A stretch of DNA of 64,000 bases, taken from NCBI RefSeq assembly GCF_029210375.1, contig NZ_JARGER010000015.1:1-64000 (forward strand). The letters are read 5' to 3'. Position 1 is the stretch's first letter; every line of letters starts with the position of its first letter. Shown piece by piece: positions 45,122 through 53,711 of the stretch. Below the pieces are notes generated by a model that was not told the DNA's origin, did no database searches, and saw only the letters and a list, made by a program, of their open reading frames with translations. The position numbers and the translations under genes are program-made. The stretch is from Nocardioides sp. YIM 152315. GTDB lineage: Bacteria > Actinomycetota > Actinomycetes > Propionibacteriales > Nocardioidaceae.

Positions 45122-47314
45122 TCAACGCCGGACGAGTTCCTCCGACGGGGCAGTCTCCGTAGCGGTCGATCCGCGCTCTCCGGCGTTGGCCGATGAGTGC
45201 TCTTCGATGGACAGGTGCGGCAGGAGCCGGTCGAACCAGGTCGGCAGCCACCAGTTCCGCTTCCCGAGCAGGACCATCGTGGCCGGCACCAGGACCATCC
45301 GGACCACGGTCGCGTCGACCACGACCGCGACGGCCAGGCCGAGGCCGAGCATCTTCAGCGACGGGACCGGACTGGCCACGAAGCTGAGGAAGACCGCGAC
45401 CATGATGAGCGCCGCCGACGTCACGACGCGGCCGGTGCCGGCGAGACCGCGGGCGACGGACTCCGTGTTGTCGGCAGTCGCGTCGTACTCCTCCTTGATG
45501 CGGGAGAGCAGGAACACCTCATAGTCCATGGAGAGCCCGAACAGGATCGGGAACATGATGACGATGATGAGCGAGGTGATGGGGGTCGGTCCCTCGAGCC
45601 CGAGGAGTTCGGCGCCCCAGCCCCACTGGAAGACCGCGACCAGGACGCCGTAGGCGGCGCCGATGGACAGCAGGTTCATCGCGGCGGCCTTCAGCGGGAC
45701 CGCGATCGAGCGGAACACCATCATCAGCAGCAGGAACGAGACCGCGATGACGGCGCCGATGAAGAGCGGCAGCGTCCGGCTGAGCTGGGCGTTCAGGTCG
45801 TCGGTGATGGCCGTGATCCCGGTGACGTAGGCGTTGGACGGGATGACGTCGCGGACGCGGTCGATGGTGGTCGAGGTGTCGGGGGCGGCCGGCCCGGTCG
45901 TCGGGGTCGCGGCGAAGACAACCGTGTCACCGTCGTCGGAGGTGGCGGGATCACCGACGGTGGTGATGCCGGGCACGGAGGCGATGTCGGCCGCGACAGC
46001 GGCGACGTCGTCCGCGGCGGCGGAGCCGACGCTCGTGTCGCTGAGATCGACGACGACCGTCAGGGGCGCGTTGATGCCTTCGCCCCACCCGTCGGTGAGC
46101 AGGTCGTAGGCCTGCCGGTGGGTGGTGTGCTCGGGCGCGTCGCCGGCAGCGGGGAACGCGGTCTGCATCGCGATGGCCGGGGCAGCCAGCGCGAGGAGCG
46201 CGACGACGGCGGCGACCAGGTAGGGCCACGGGCGGGCGGCGACGCGGTGTCCGAACCGCCACCAGACGGTGTCCTCCGCCGCCTTGACGGCCCGGTGGCG
46301 CAGGCCGATCCGGCCCTTGTCGATGTGGTCCCCGAGCACGCCGAGGAGCGCGGGGAGCAGGGTGATGGCGGCGGCGACCGCGGCGGCCACCATGAGCGCG
46401 GTCGCGAACCCGATGGAGGTCAGGACGCCGATGCCGGTGATGGCGAGCGCGGCGGTGGCGGCGACGACGGTGCCGCCGGCGAACACGACCGCGGCACCGG
46501 AAGTGCTCATGGCACGGGCGAGAGCGCGGCCGTTGTCCTGCCCGGTGGTGCGGTTCTCGCGGTAGCGGGCGACGACGAACAGCGCGTAGTCGACACCGAC
46601 GCCGAGACCGACGAGGCCGGCGACGGGGATGGCGGACACCGACACGGTCATCGGGTTCGCCAGGAGGGTGATGGCGCCGATGCCGGCGCCGACCGCCACC
46701 AGGGACAGGCCGATCGGGAGGACGGCCGCCACCGCGGTGCCGAACACGACCAGGAGCACGATGAGCGCCACCAGGAGCCCGATGGCGACGTGGCTGGAGG
46801 TCTCGTCCTCAGCGTTGAGGAACACGGCGTCGCCGCCGAGCTCGACGCGCAGGTCGCTGGTGCCCATGGAGGCGACGCCGTCGGAGAGGGCGGTGAAGGC
46901 GGGCTTGCCCATGTCACGTTCCGGCACGTCGAGGGTGAGCTCGGCGTACGCGATGCGGCCGTCGTCGGAGACGGTGCCGGCCAGGTACGGGTCGGTGACC
47001 TCTGCGACGTGGTCGAGGCCTTCGACGTCGCCGAGGACCCGGGCGACGTCGCTGCGGTCCTGGTCGATGGTGGTGCCGTCCTGGGCTTCGAGGACGACGA
47101 TCGCCCTGCCCTTGGCGGCCTGGGGGAAGTTGTCGTTGATCAGGTTCATCGCGAGGTCGCTCTGGCTGCCCTTCGCTGCGAAGTCGTCTGCGAACGTGCC
47201 GCCAGCCGCGCCGGCGAGGACGAACATGCCGGCGAGTACGGCGACCCAGGTGGCGATGGTGCGCCATGGGTGGCGGGCGCTGGCCAGGGCGATGGCTCGG
47301 GTGAAGCGGTTCAT
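45122..47314 (-). CDS. MMPL/RND-family exporter
   Basis: A 730-residue transporter with the two-repeat RND layout: an N-terminal helix, an extracytoplasmic loop (about 35-175), six helices, a second loop (about 390-510) and six more helices. VGLGVGVDYALFVVARYRE and FGLSMDYEVFLLSRIKEEYD are the paired MMPL motifs with membrane Asp residues. It exports lipids or drugs using the proton gradient. The C-terminal tail is short and acidic. A GAGGAG site precedes ATG 47314. Its promoter region is nearly the same as that of the gene at 52588. Confidence 0.93.
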   Translation of the reverse strand: MNRFTRAIALASARHPWRTIATWVAVLAGMFVLAGAAGGTFADDFAAKGSQSDLAMNLINDNFPQAAKGRAIVVLEAQDGTTIDQDRSDVARVLGDVEGLDHVAEVTDPYLAGTVSDDGRIAYAELTLDVPERDMGKPAFTALSDGVASMGTSDLRVELGGDAVFLNAEDETSSHVAIGLLVALIVLLVVFGTAVAAVLPIGLSLVAVGAGIGAITLLANPMTVSVSAIPVAGLVGLGVGVDYALFVVARYRENRTTGQDNGRALARAMSTSGAAVVFAGGTVVAATAALAITGIGVLTSIGFATALMVAAAVAAAITLLPALLGVLGDHIDKGRIGLRHRAVKAAEDTVWWRFGHRVAARPWPYLVAAVVALLALAAPAIAMQTAFPAAGDAPEHTTHRQAYDLLTDGWGEGINAPLTVVVDLSDTSVGSAAADDVAAVAADIASVPGITTVGDPATSDDGDTVVFAATPTTGPAAPDTSTTIDRVRDVIPSNAYVTGITAITDDLNAQLSRTLPLFIGAVIAVSFLLLMMVFRSIAVPLKAAAMNLLSIGAAYGVLVAVFQWGWGAELLGLEGPTPITSLIIVIMFPILFGLSMDYEVFLLSRIKEEYDATADNTESVARGLAGTGRVVTSAALIMVAVFLSFVASPVPSLKMLGLGLAVAVVVDATVVRMVLVPATMVLLGKRNWWLPTWFDRLLPHLSIEEHSSANAGERGSTATETAPSEELVRR

Positions 47315-47359
47315 GATCGTGCTCCTCGGAAGAGTGGCCATGGGTGGCTGATGGCCCGG

Positions 47360-47424
47360 AACGTAGGGAGCGACGTGGTGAGCGGTCGTCACCACACGTG
47401 GTGAGCAGGATGGTGATTCGTCCG
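47360..47424 (-). promoter_or_regulatory. MMPL promoter with TCACCAC operators (copy 1)
   Basis: A perfect 16-bp palindrome, TCACCACACGTGGTGA (47389-47404), is flanked by TGGTGA (47411-47416) and GTGGTGA (47375-47381). TACGTT (47360-47365) is the -10. The order, spacing and most bases match the region at 52477-52541. Confidence 0.6.
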
Positions 47425-47466
47425 CTCCTTCCACCACGAGTCCGGTGCGCGGCCGTCCGAGCGGTC

Positions 47467-47760
47467 TCAGGCGGCGCGGCGGGCGAGGATGCGTCCGCGG
47501 ACACGGTGCAGCCGCGGCATGAGCCCGTAGATGACGATGGGCACGGCGATGGTCGCGAGGACGAAGGTGCGCAGGACGGGGTTGGTGTCCTTCAGGTGGG
47601 GCCCGATGGTCAGGTTGATGACGGTCAGGGTCGGGAAGACCGCGATCCAGATCATGAGGGCGAGCTGGTGCTTGGTCGGCGGCCCGACCGGGTTGAGCGC
47701 GGCGGCGCGGCGGCCCCTGGCGGTGGACGCGCCGGTCGGGGCGTTCTGGGGGATGGACAT
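47467..47760 (-). CDS. stand-alone membrane domain like the C-terminus of ABM monooxygenases
   Basis: A 97-residue protein with two helices (LALMIWIAVFPTLTVINLTIG and TFVLATIAVPIVIYGLMPRL). The PPTKHQLALMIW start and MPRLHRVRG end resemble the membrane tail of antibiotic-biosynthesis-monooxygenase proteins, here without the enzyme domain. An AAGGAG site precedes ATG 47760. It lies between the thioredoxin-reductase-like gene and the MMPL gene. Confidence 0.7.
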   Translation of the reverse strand: MSIPQNAPTGASTARGRRAAALNPVGPPTKHQLALMIWIAVFPTLTVINLTIGPHLKDTNPVLRTFVLATIAVPIVIYGLMPRLHRVRGRILARRAA

Positions 47761-47837
47761 GGCGGAGCTCCTTCGGGGATGGGGCGTGCTGGGTCGGCCG
47801 GCGGCCCCGAGGCCGGCGGCGGGCTTGGTGCCGGGGA

Positions 47838-48848
47838 CTAGACGGGCAGGCCGAGCCGGAAGTTGGCGACGGCGATGGGCAGGTCCTCGTCGACGAGGTC
47901 GTTGTTGATCGCGATCGCGGCAGCGGACCCCTCGCCGGCGGCGGTGATGACCTGGGCGCGCGGGTTGACCGCGTTCCCTGCCGCCCAGACGCCGGCGACG
48001 CTGGTTGCGCCGGTCGGGTCGACGGTGACCCACCCGTTCGCCCCGGTGGCGCAGCCGAGGTCGGTCAGCAGGGCGTCGTTGGCGACGAAGTGCGGCCGGA
48101 CGAACACCGCGGCCCGGGGCACGACCTGCCCGTCGGCGATCTCGACCCCGGTGAGCTGGCCGTCCTCGACGACGAGCCGGGTCACGGGTGCGTCCACGAG
48201 GCCGATGGCGCGGGCGACGAGTTGTTCGCGCTGATCGACGCTCAGCGTGGCGCCGTTGGCGAAGAACACGACGTCGTCGGACCACTGCCGGACCAGGTGG
48301 GTGTGCGCGAGGGACTCCTCGATCGAGGTCTCGCCGCCGGCGAGGACGCCGAGTGGCTGGTCGCGGACCTCGTACCCGTGACAGTACGGGCAGTGGAGCA
48401 GGTCGCGGCCCCACCGGTCGGCCACACCGGGCACGTCGGGTGCCACGTCGCGCAGTCCGGTGGTCACCACGACGCGGCGGGTGGTCAGGGTGCGCCCGCT
48501 GGCGAGAGTGAGATGGAAGCGGCGGCGGCGCAGCGGCCCGGTCTCGCACGGGGCGATGCCGGTGACGGTGTCGTGGACGAGGTCGACGCCGTAGCCGGCC
48601 ACCTCCGCGCGACCCCGAGCGATGAGCTCGGACGGCGGGAGGCCGTCGGAGCCGAGGAAGCCCTGCATGTGTGCGGCCGGCGCGTTACGCGGCTCGCCGG
48701 CGTCGACAACCGCGACGCGGCGGCGGGCGCGACGGAGCACTAGGGCAGCGGACAGTCCGGCGGCGCCGCCGCCGACCACGACGACGTCGTAGCACTCGAC
48801 GTCGCCGACATCCTCGGCGTTTCCGTTCACGGGCTCGTTCTCGTTCAT
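47838..48848 (-). CDS. thioredoxin-reductase-like FAD oxidoreductase
   Basis: A 336-residue flavoprotein: FAD fold DVVVVGGGAAGLSAALVLRRA, redox-active CPYC (C153, C156) and the late FAD motif GVWAAGNAV. The NADPH fold between them is present but degenerate (LGVLAGGETSIEE). Such proteins act as thioredoxin-reductase or disulfide oxidoreductase relatives; no thioredoxin gene is adjacent. It is divergent from an XRE-cupin regulator that probably controls it. Confidence 0.87.
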   Translation of the reverse strand: MNENEPVNGNAEDVGDVECYDVVVVGGGAAGLSAALVLRRARRRVAVVDAGEPRNAPAAHMQGFLGSDGLPPSELIARGRAEVAGYGVDLVHDTVTGIAPCETGPLRRRRFHLTLASGRTLTTRRVVVTTGLRDVAPDVPGVADRWGRDLLHCPYCHGYEVRDQPLGVLAGGETSIEESLAHTHLVRQWSDDVVFFANGATLSVDQREQLVARAIGLVDAPVTRLVVEDGQLTGVEIADGQVVPRAAVFVRPHFVANDALLTDLGCATGANGWVTVDPTGATSVAGVWAAGNAVNPRAQVITAAGEGSAAAIAINNDLVDEDLPIAVANFRLGLPV

Positions 48849-48882
48849 GTCTCGAGAGTGCTCGGCCTGAGTGGTCCCCGAC

Positions 48883-48906
48883 AACGGTTGTTGCCGTTCC
48901 CGGGAA
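48883..48906. promoter_or_regulatory. palindromic operator between the reductase and XRE regulator genes
   Basis: AACGG-N6-CCGTT (48883-48898) overlaps TTCCCGGGAA (48897-48906). Either could be the binding site of the adjacent XRE regulator in this 92-bp divergent gap. Confidence 0.4.
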
Positions 48907-48940
48907 TCGACGGTGCTCGACCCGGTACAGATGCGGTCCA

Positions 48941-49561
48941 ATGGGGACCATGACGGACGAGTCGAGCGGGACGGCCGGTGCGTTGGCGGCGGCCCTCGAG
49001 ATGGTCGGTCCGCGACTTCGCCGGGTGCGGGAGCAACGCGGCCTGACCCTGACCGACGCCGCACTCGAGTCAGGCATCTCCAAGAGCACCCTGTCGCGAC
49101 TGGAGACGGGTCAGCGCAAGCCGAGCCTCGAGCTGCTGCTCCCACTGACGCAGACGTACCGGGTCCCGCTCGACGACCTGGTCGGCGCGCCTGAGGTGGG
49201 TGACCCACGGATCCGGCTCAAGCCGCGCCGGGTCAACGGCCGGACCGTGCTCCCACTGACCCGCCCGGGCGGGGGCATTCAGGCCTGGAAGATCGTCATC
49301 CCGCGCACGCAGTCCGACCCGCAGCCGCGGACCCACGACGGATTCGAGTGGCTCTACGTCCTCTCGGGGCGGATGCGGCTCGTGCTCGGAGAGCAGGACC
49401 TCGTCCTCGGGATCGGCGAGGCCGCCGAGTTCGACACCCAGGTCCCGCACTGGTTCGGCAGCACCGGCAGGGAGCCCGCCGAGGTGCTGAGCATCTTCGG
49501 CCGCCCCGGAGAACGGATGCACCTCCACGGCGAGCAGGCCATGATGGAGGCCGCGCACTGA
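48941..49561 (+). CDS. XRE-family regulator with C-terminal cupin domain
   Basis: A 206-residue regulator. The helix-turn-helix is at about 20-75 (RVREQRGLTLTDAALESGISKSTLSRLETGQRKPSL). The cupin domain (about 120-195) carries HDGFEWLYVLSGRMRL and FDTQVPHWFG. This class senses small molecules through the cupin barrel. The start may be ATG 48941 or 48950. It is divergent from the thioredoxin-reductase-like gene and 72 nt upstream of the LuxR-type gene. Confidence 0.9.
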   Translation: MGTMTDESSGTAGALAAALEMVGPRLRRVREQRGLTLTDAALESGISKSTLSRLETGQRKPSLELLLPLTQTYRVPLDDLVGAPEVGDPRIRLKPRRVNGRTVLPLTRPGGGIQAWKIVIPRTQSDPQPRTHDGFEWLYVLSGRMRLVLGEQDLVLGIGEAAEFDTQVPHWFGSTGREPAEVLSIFGRPGERMHLHGEQAMMEAAH

Positions 49562-49633
49562 GCGGGCGGTCGCAATGACAAGGGATCGGGGCAGTGGGGC
49601 TCCGCTGGCGACGAACGGGGAGGGATGGCGCGG

Positions 49634-52432
49634 ATGGTCGACGCGCTCGTGGAGACGAAGCTGCTCCAGCCGCGCCCCCGCCGCGAGGCGGTTCAGAGGC
49701 CGCGCCTGGCTGCGCTGCTCCGCCACGCGACCGATCTCCCGGTCACGGTGGTCTCGGCGCCGGCAGGGTTCGGGAAGACCACCCTGCTCGCCAGCTGGCT
49801 GTCCACCACCGAGGTTCCGACTGCGTGGGTGTCACTCGATGCGCGCGACCGCGCTGCGGCGTCGTTCTGGCCGTACGTGCTCACGGCCCTCGATCGGGCT
49901 GTCCTAGGCTCTGGGGCGGCCGCCGCCCTCGCCCTGTTCGGGTCCGGTCAGGCCGCCATCGAAACGGTGCTCGCCGGGGTGGTGAACGAGCTGAGCGTCC
50001 ACGACGGTGACCTCGTCCTGGTCCTCGACGACTACCACTTCGCCGACGGCCCGGAGGTCACCGAGGGGATGACGTTCCTCGTCGAGCATCTACCGCCGCA
50101 GCTGCATCTGGTCGTCAGCACCCGCGCCGATCCGGGACTGCCGCTGCCGCGACTGCGTGCCCGCGGGGAACTGGTCGAGGTCCGTGCCACGGACCTGCGG
50201 TTCGACGGCGACGAGGTCGCGGCGTACCTCAATGACCTCAACGGGCTCGGGCTCCCCGCGGAGGCGGTCGCAGCGCTGGAGACGCGCACCGAGGGGTGGG
50301 TCGCTGCGCTTCAGCTCGCGGTCCTCTCGTTGCGGGACCGGTCTGACGCTGCCGGGTTCATCGACCGGTTCGCCGGAGATGATCGGTTCGTCGTCGACTA
50401 CCTCGTCGATGAGGTCCTCGACCGGCAACCCGACAGCGTGCGCCGCTTCCTGCTCGACACCTCCGTCCTCGAGCGGCTCACCGGCACGTTGTGTGATGCG
50501 CTCCTCGACGACGCAGCAAGCAACTCCCCGGGCGCGGGGCGGGCCATGCTCGACCTGCTCGACCGGCAGAACCTCTTCGTGGTGCCGCTGGACGACCACC
50601 GCCGCTGGTACCGGTACCACCACCTCTTCGGCCACGTCCTCCGAGCCCACCTGCTCCAGGAGCGCCCCGGCGACGTGCCTGAGCTGCACCGCCGTGCGAG
50701 CAGCTGGTACGCCGCCAACGGGGATGTCGAGGAAGCCGTCCGGCATGCCCTCACCGCCGGTGACCTGGGCGCGGCCGCTGACCTGGTCGAACGCGCCGTC
50801 CCGGACCTGCGCAGGTTGCGCCGCGAGAGCGTCATCCGGCGATGGGTCGACGACCTACCTGACGACGTGCTGGTGGACCGTCCGGCGCTCGCCATGGGAC
50901 TGGTCGGCGGCCTGATGGCCAGCAACGACTTCGCCGGCGTCGAGGACCGACTGCGCGCCGTCGAAGCGACCGTCACTCGGCCTGGATCTGAGCTGGTGGT
51001 CGTGGATCAGGCTGAGTTCGACCGCATTCCGGCCGCGATCGAGATGTATCGGGCGGCGCTCGCGCTCGTCGGGGGCGATCCCGAGACCGCCGTCGCGCGA
51101 GCCGCACGAGCGATCGACGCGGCCCCCGCCGACGATGACCTGACCCCGCCCGCTGCTGCCGGCATCTCCGGGCTCGCGTCGTGGACGATGGGTGACGTGG
51201 TCGCGGCGCACGCGTCGTACGTGACAGCGGCCGCGGGGCTGGCAAGCGCCGGGTACGTCGCCGACGTCCTGGGCTGCTCGCTGACCATCGCCGACATGGA
51301 GCTCACCCTCGGTCGGCTCGGCGACGCGGAGGCGACTCTGCGCGGCGCGCTCGAGCTCGCCGAACGGAACTCGCCGGTCGGTGGCGTCCTGCGCGGCACC
51401 GCGGACATGCTGGTCGCGCTCAGTCGCATCGCCTGGCACCGCGATGACATGGCGGCCGCGGCCGATCTGGTGCGTCGCGCCGACGATCTCGGCGAGGCGG
51501 CCGGCCTGCCGCAGAACCCGTACCGGTGGCGGGTTGCGATGGCCAGGGTCCGCGCCGCCGAACGCGACTGGACCGGCGCGCTCGAGCTCGTCGATGACGC
51601 GGTGCGCGTCTACGTCGGCGACTTCTCCCCGCCGGTCCATCCCCTCCATGCGACTCGCGCGAGACTGCTCGCCGCCGCGGGCGACCTCGATGCGGCCGCG
51701 GCCTGGGCCCGCGAGCACGGGCTGAGCGCCGAGGACGACTTGAGCTACCTGCGCGAGTACGAGCACCTCACGTTCGCCCGCATCCTCCTCGCCCAGCACC
51801 GCACTGGCGGCGACGAGAACGCGCTCCGGGACGCCCGAGCGCTCCTCGACCGCCTCTTCGAAGCTGCCGAGGCAGGATCTCGGACCGGCACGGTCCTCGA
51901 GGTCGAGGTGCTCCGGGCCCTCGCCCGCCACGCCTCCGGCGACGACACCGATGCCGCGTTGGAGTCCCTCGACCACGCCGTCGAGCTGGCCGAGCCCCAA
52001 GGCTGGGTCCGGTTCCTTCTCGACTCCGGCCCCGGCGTTGGTGAGCTGCTCGTCATGCTGGCCGGGCGTCGACCGCACGCGGCGTTCGTTCGGGACCTGA
52101 TCGCGCGGAGAGTGGACGAACCTGCCGCCCGGAGCACGGGATCCCGGCCGGCCGTCGGCCCCCAGCCGATTCCGACGACGCCGGCTGCTTCCGAGCCGCC
52201 GGGGAGGCTCCTCGACCCTCTCAGCGACCGCGAGCTCGACGTCCTGCGCCTCCTCGCCTCTGACCTCGACGGTCCCAGCATCGCCCGCGAGCTCGTCGTG
52301 TCCCTCAACACGGTGCGTACTCACACCAAGCACGTCTACTCCAAGCTCGGCGTGAACAGCCGTCGGGCGGCCGTCAGCCGGGCGCACCAGCTCGGGCTCC
52401 TCGGCCGCGGCTCTCGTGCCGGCCGCAGTTGA
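49634..52432 (+). CDS. MalT/LAL-type LuxR-family ATP-dependent regulator
   Basis: A 932-residue STAND regulator. The NTPase has P-loop GFGKTTLL (about residues 41-48) and Walker B LVLVLDDYHF, followed by a MalT-type arm (VERWDL-like VRHALTAGDLGAAADLVERA), TPR-like repeats (about 440-760) and a C-terminal LuxR helix-turn-helix (LSDRELDVLRLLASDLDGPSIARELVVSLNTVRTH). It should activate genes on binding an inducer and ATP. I chose ATG 49634, 9 nt after a GGGGAGGG site; ATG 49625 is too close to it. It lies between two transcripts that share an operator region and is their likely activator. Confidence 0.93.
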   Translation: MVDALVETKLLQPRPRREAVQRPRLAALLRHATDLPVTVVSAPAGFGKTTLLASWLSTTEVPTAWVSLDARDRAAASFWPYVLTALDRAVLGSGAAAALALFGSGQAAIETVLAGVVNELSVHDGDLVLVLDDYHFADGPEVTEGMTFLVEHLPPQLHLVVSTRADPGLPLPRLRARGELVEVRATDLRFDGDEVAAYLNDLNGLGLPAEAVAALETRTEGWVAALQLAVLSLRDRSDAAGFIDRFAGDDRFVVDYLVDEVLDRQPDSVRRFLLDTSVLERLTGTLCDALLDDAASNSPGAGRAMLDLLDRQNLFVVPLDDHRRWYRYHHLFGHVLRAHLLQERPGDVPELHRRASSWYAANGDVEEAVRHALTAGDLGAAADLVERAVPDLRRLRRESVIRRWVDDLPDDVLVDRPALAMGLVGGLMASNDFAGVEDRLRAVEATVTRPGSELVVVDQAEFDRIPAAIEMYRAALALVGGDPETAVARAARAIDAAPADDDLTPPAAAGISGLASWTMGDVVAAHASYVTAAAGLASAGYVADVLGCSLTIADMELTLGRLGDAEATLRGALELAERNSPVGGVLRGTADMLVALSRIAWHRDDMAAAADLVRRADDLGEAAGLPQNPYRWRVAMARVRAAERDWTGALELVDDAVRVYVGDFSPPVHPLHATRARLLAAAGDLDAAAAWAREHGLSAEDDLSYLREYEHLTFARILLAQHRTGGDENALRDARALLDRLFEAAEAGSRTGTVLEVEVLRALARHASGDDTDAALESLDHAVELAEPQGWVRFLLDSGPGVGELLVMLAGRRPHAAFVRDLIARRVDEPAARSTGSRPAVGPQPIPTTPAASEPPGRLLDPLSDRELDVLRLLASDLDGPSIARELVVSLNTVRTHTKHVYSKLGVNSRRAAVSRAHQLGLLGRGSRAGRS

Positions 52433-52476
52433 AAGCTCGCACGGGGTCACGTCGCGACCTCGCGCTCGGTCCGCGA

Positions 52477-52541
52477 CGGACGAATCACCACTCGGGTCAC
52501 CACATGATGTGAGGACCGGTCACCACCTCCGCTCCTAGCGT
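52477..52541 (+). promoter_or_regulatory. TCACCAC operator region and promoter (copy 2)
   Basis: TCACCAC occurs at 52485, 52497 and 52520; the middle one is half of the near-palindrome TCACCACATGATGTGA (52497-52512). TAGCGT (52536-52541) is the -10, 9 nt after the last site, exactly as in the MMPL promoter. Confidence 0.6.
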
Positions 52542-52587
52542 CCCGATATCGCCGCAACACCGCGGCACGAGCGCTAGGAGCAGGACC

Positions 52588-52821
52588 GTGAGCACCGCAC
52601 AGGGACCCGGTTGGTATGAGATCCGCCTGCAGGGGCGGCTCGATGAGCGCTGGGCGGCGTGGTTCGACGGAATGACCATCGAGCCCGCGCCCGGCGGCGT
52701 CACCGTCCTGCGTGGCCCCGTCGTCGACCAGGCGGCGCTCCACGGTGTTCTGGCACGCGTGCACGACCTCGGCGTGCCGCTCATCTCGGTGAAGCCCACG
52801 GGCGAGGACAGCGGCCGATGA
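52588..52821 (+). CDS. small conserved hypothetical protein
   Basis: A 77-residue protein (YEIRLQGRLDERWAAWFDGM, then GVTVLRGPVVDQAALHGVLARVHDLGVPLISV). I recall similar small actinobacterial proteins beside LuxR-type regulators but know no function. GTG start with GGAG upstream. Its stop overlaps the next gene's ATG (ATGA), and it is the first gene after the shared operator region. Confidence 0.75.
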   Translation: MSTAQGPGWYEIRLQGRLDERWAAWFDGMTIEPAPGGVTVLRGPVVDQAALHGVLARVHDLGVPLISVKPTGEDSGR

Positions 52822-53711
52822 GCGCACCCGCCGTGGCAACCGTCGCCGCCACCGGTCGCCGGCAGGTGATCATCCCCGTCCCGCTCCTCGTGCTGAGCCT
52901 GATTCCCCTCGCCGCGGGTGCGTTGCGGCTGATCCAGCTCGCCGGCGGACCCGAGGTCATCCCGGCTGACGACCGGTTCGCCGGCCTCCCGGTCGCGCTG
53001 GTCGTTCACATCGTCGGTGCGGCCGGGTACGCCCTGGTCGGCGCGTTCCAGTTCGTACCCCGGTTCCGCCGCAAGCACCCGAACTGGCACCGGCGGGCGG
53101 GCCGCGTCCTCGCGGTCGACGGACTGCTCGTCGTCGGGTCGGCGCTCTGGCTGACGTTGTTCTATCCGGCGCAGCCTGGCACCGGCGACCTGCTGTACGT
53201 GTTCCGGCTGATCGTCGTGACGGGCACTGCCTCGAGCCTGGTCCTCGGGGTCACGGCCGCCCGTCGCCGCGACCTCGCCGCGCACCGCGCCTGGATGATG
53301 CGTGCGTACGCGCTGGGCCTGGGCGCGGGCACGCAGGTGCTCACCGAAGGGTTCGGCGAAGCGTTCTTCGGCGCCGGCGTGCTGGCCGGCGACCTCGCGA
53401 AGGGCGCGGCCTGGGTCATCAACCTCGCCGTCGCCGAGTGGCTCATCCGCCGCCCAGCCCGTCGCCCAGTCCGTCGCTCGTCCCGTCGCAGCGGTCGCGA
53501 TGCCGCTGACGGTGTCCAGGGACCTGAACTCGAGAGCCGCCGACAGCGAGGCCCGCACCGACCTGGCCGGTGCGGGCCTGCCCGCGGTCTCCCGGAGGGT
53601 CAGCTCACGCCGACGGCGCTCCAGGCCGTGGCGACCGCGTTGTGCTGGACGCTCCCGGCGCCGAAGAGGTCGCGGGCCGCGTCCAGGGTGGCCGTACGCG
53701 CACCGTGGTAG
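52818..53711 (+). CDS. DUF2306-like membrane protein with abnormal C-terminal extension
   Basis: A frame of 297 residues. The first 215 form a DUF2306-like membrane protein with six to seven helices (HIVGAAGYALVGAFQFVP, FRRKHPNWHRRAGR, RRDLAAHRAWMMRAYALG are family-like). Normal family members end near there. The remaining 80 residues are Arg/Pro/Gly-rich, run through a perfect terminator hairpin and overlap the convergent M4 protease gene by 112 nt. The natural stop was probably lost, by stop-codon mutation or frameshift (a TGA exists in another frame near 53514). Confidence 0.75.
   Translation: MSAPAVATVAATGRRQVIIPVPLLVLSLIPLAAGALRLIQLAGGPEVIPADDRFAGLPVALVVHIVGAAGYALVGAFQFVPRFRRKHPNWHRRAGRVLAVDGLLVVGSALWLTLFYPAQPGTGDLLYVFRLIVVTGTASSLVLGVTAARRRDLAAHRAWMMRAYALGLGAGTQVLTEGFGEAFFGAGVLAGDLAKGAAWVINLAVAEWLIRRPARRPVRRSSRRSGRDAADGVQGPELESRRQRGPHRPGRCGPARGLPEGQLTPTALQAVATALCWTLPAPKRSRAASRVAVRAPW
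53550..53578. terminator. perfect hairpin terminator inside the extended DUF2306 frame
   Basis: GGCCCGCACCG (53550-53560) pairs with CGGTGCGGGCC (53568-53578). It is placed to terminate both the DUF2306 gene and the convergent protease gene, but it lies inside the open frame of the former. Confidence 0.7.
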
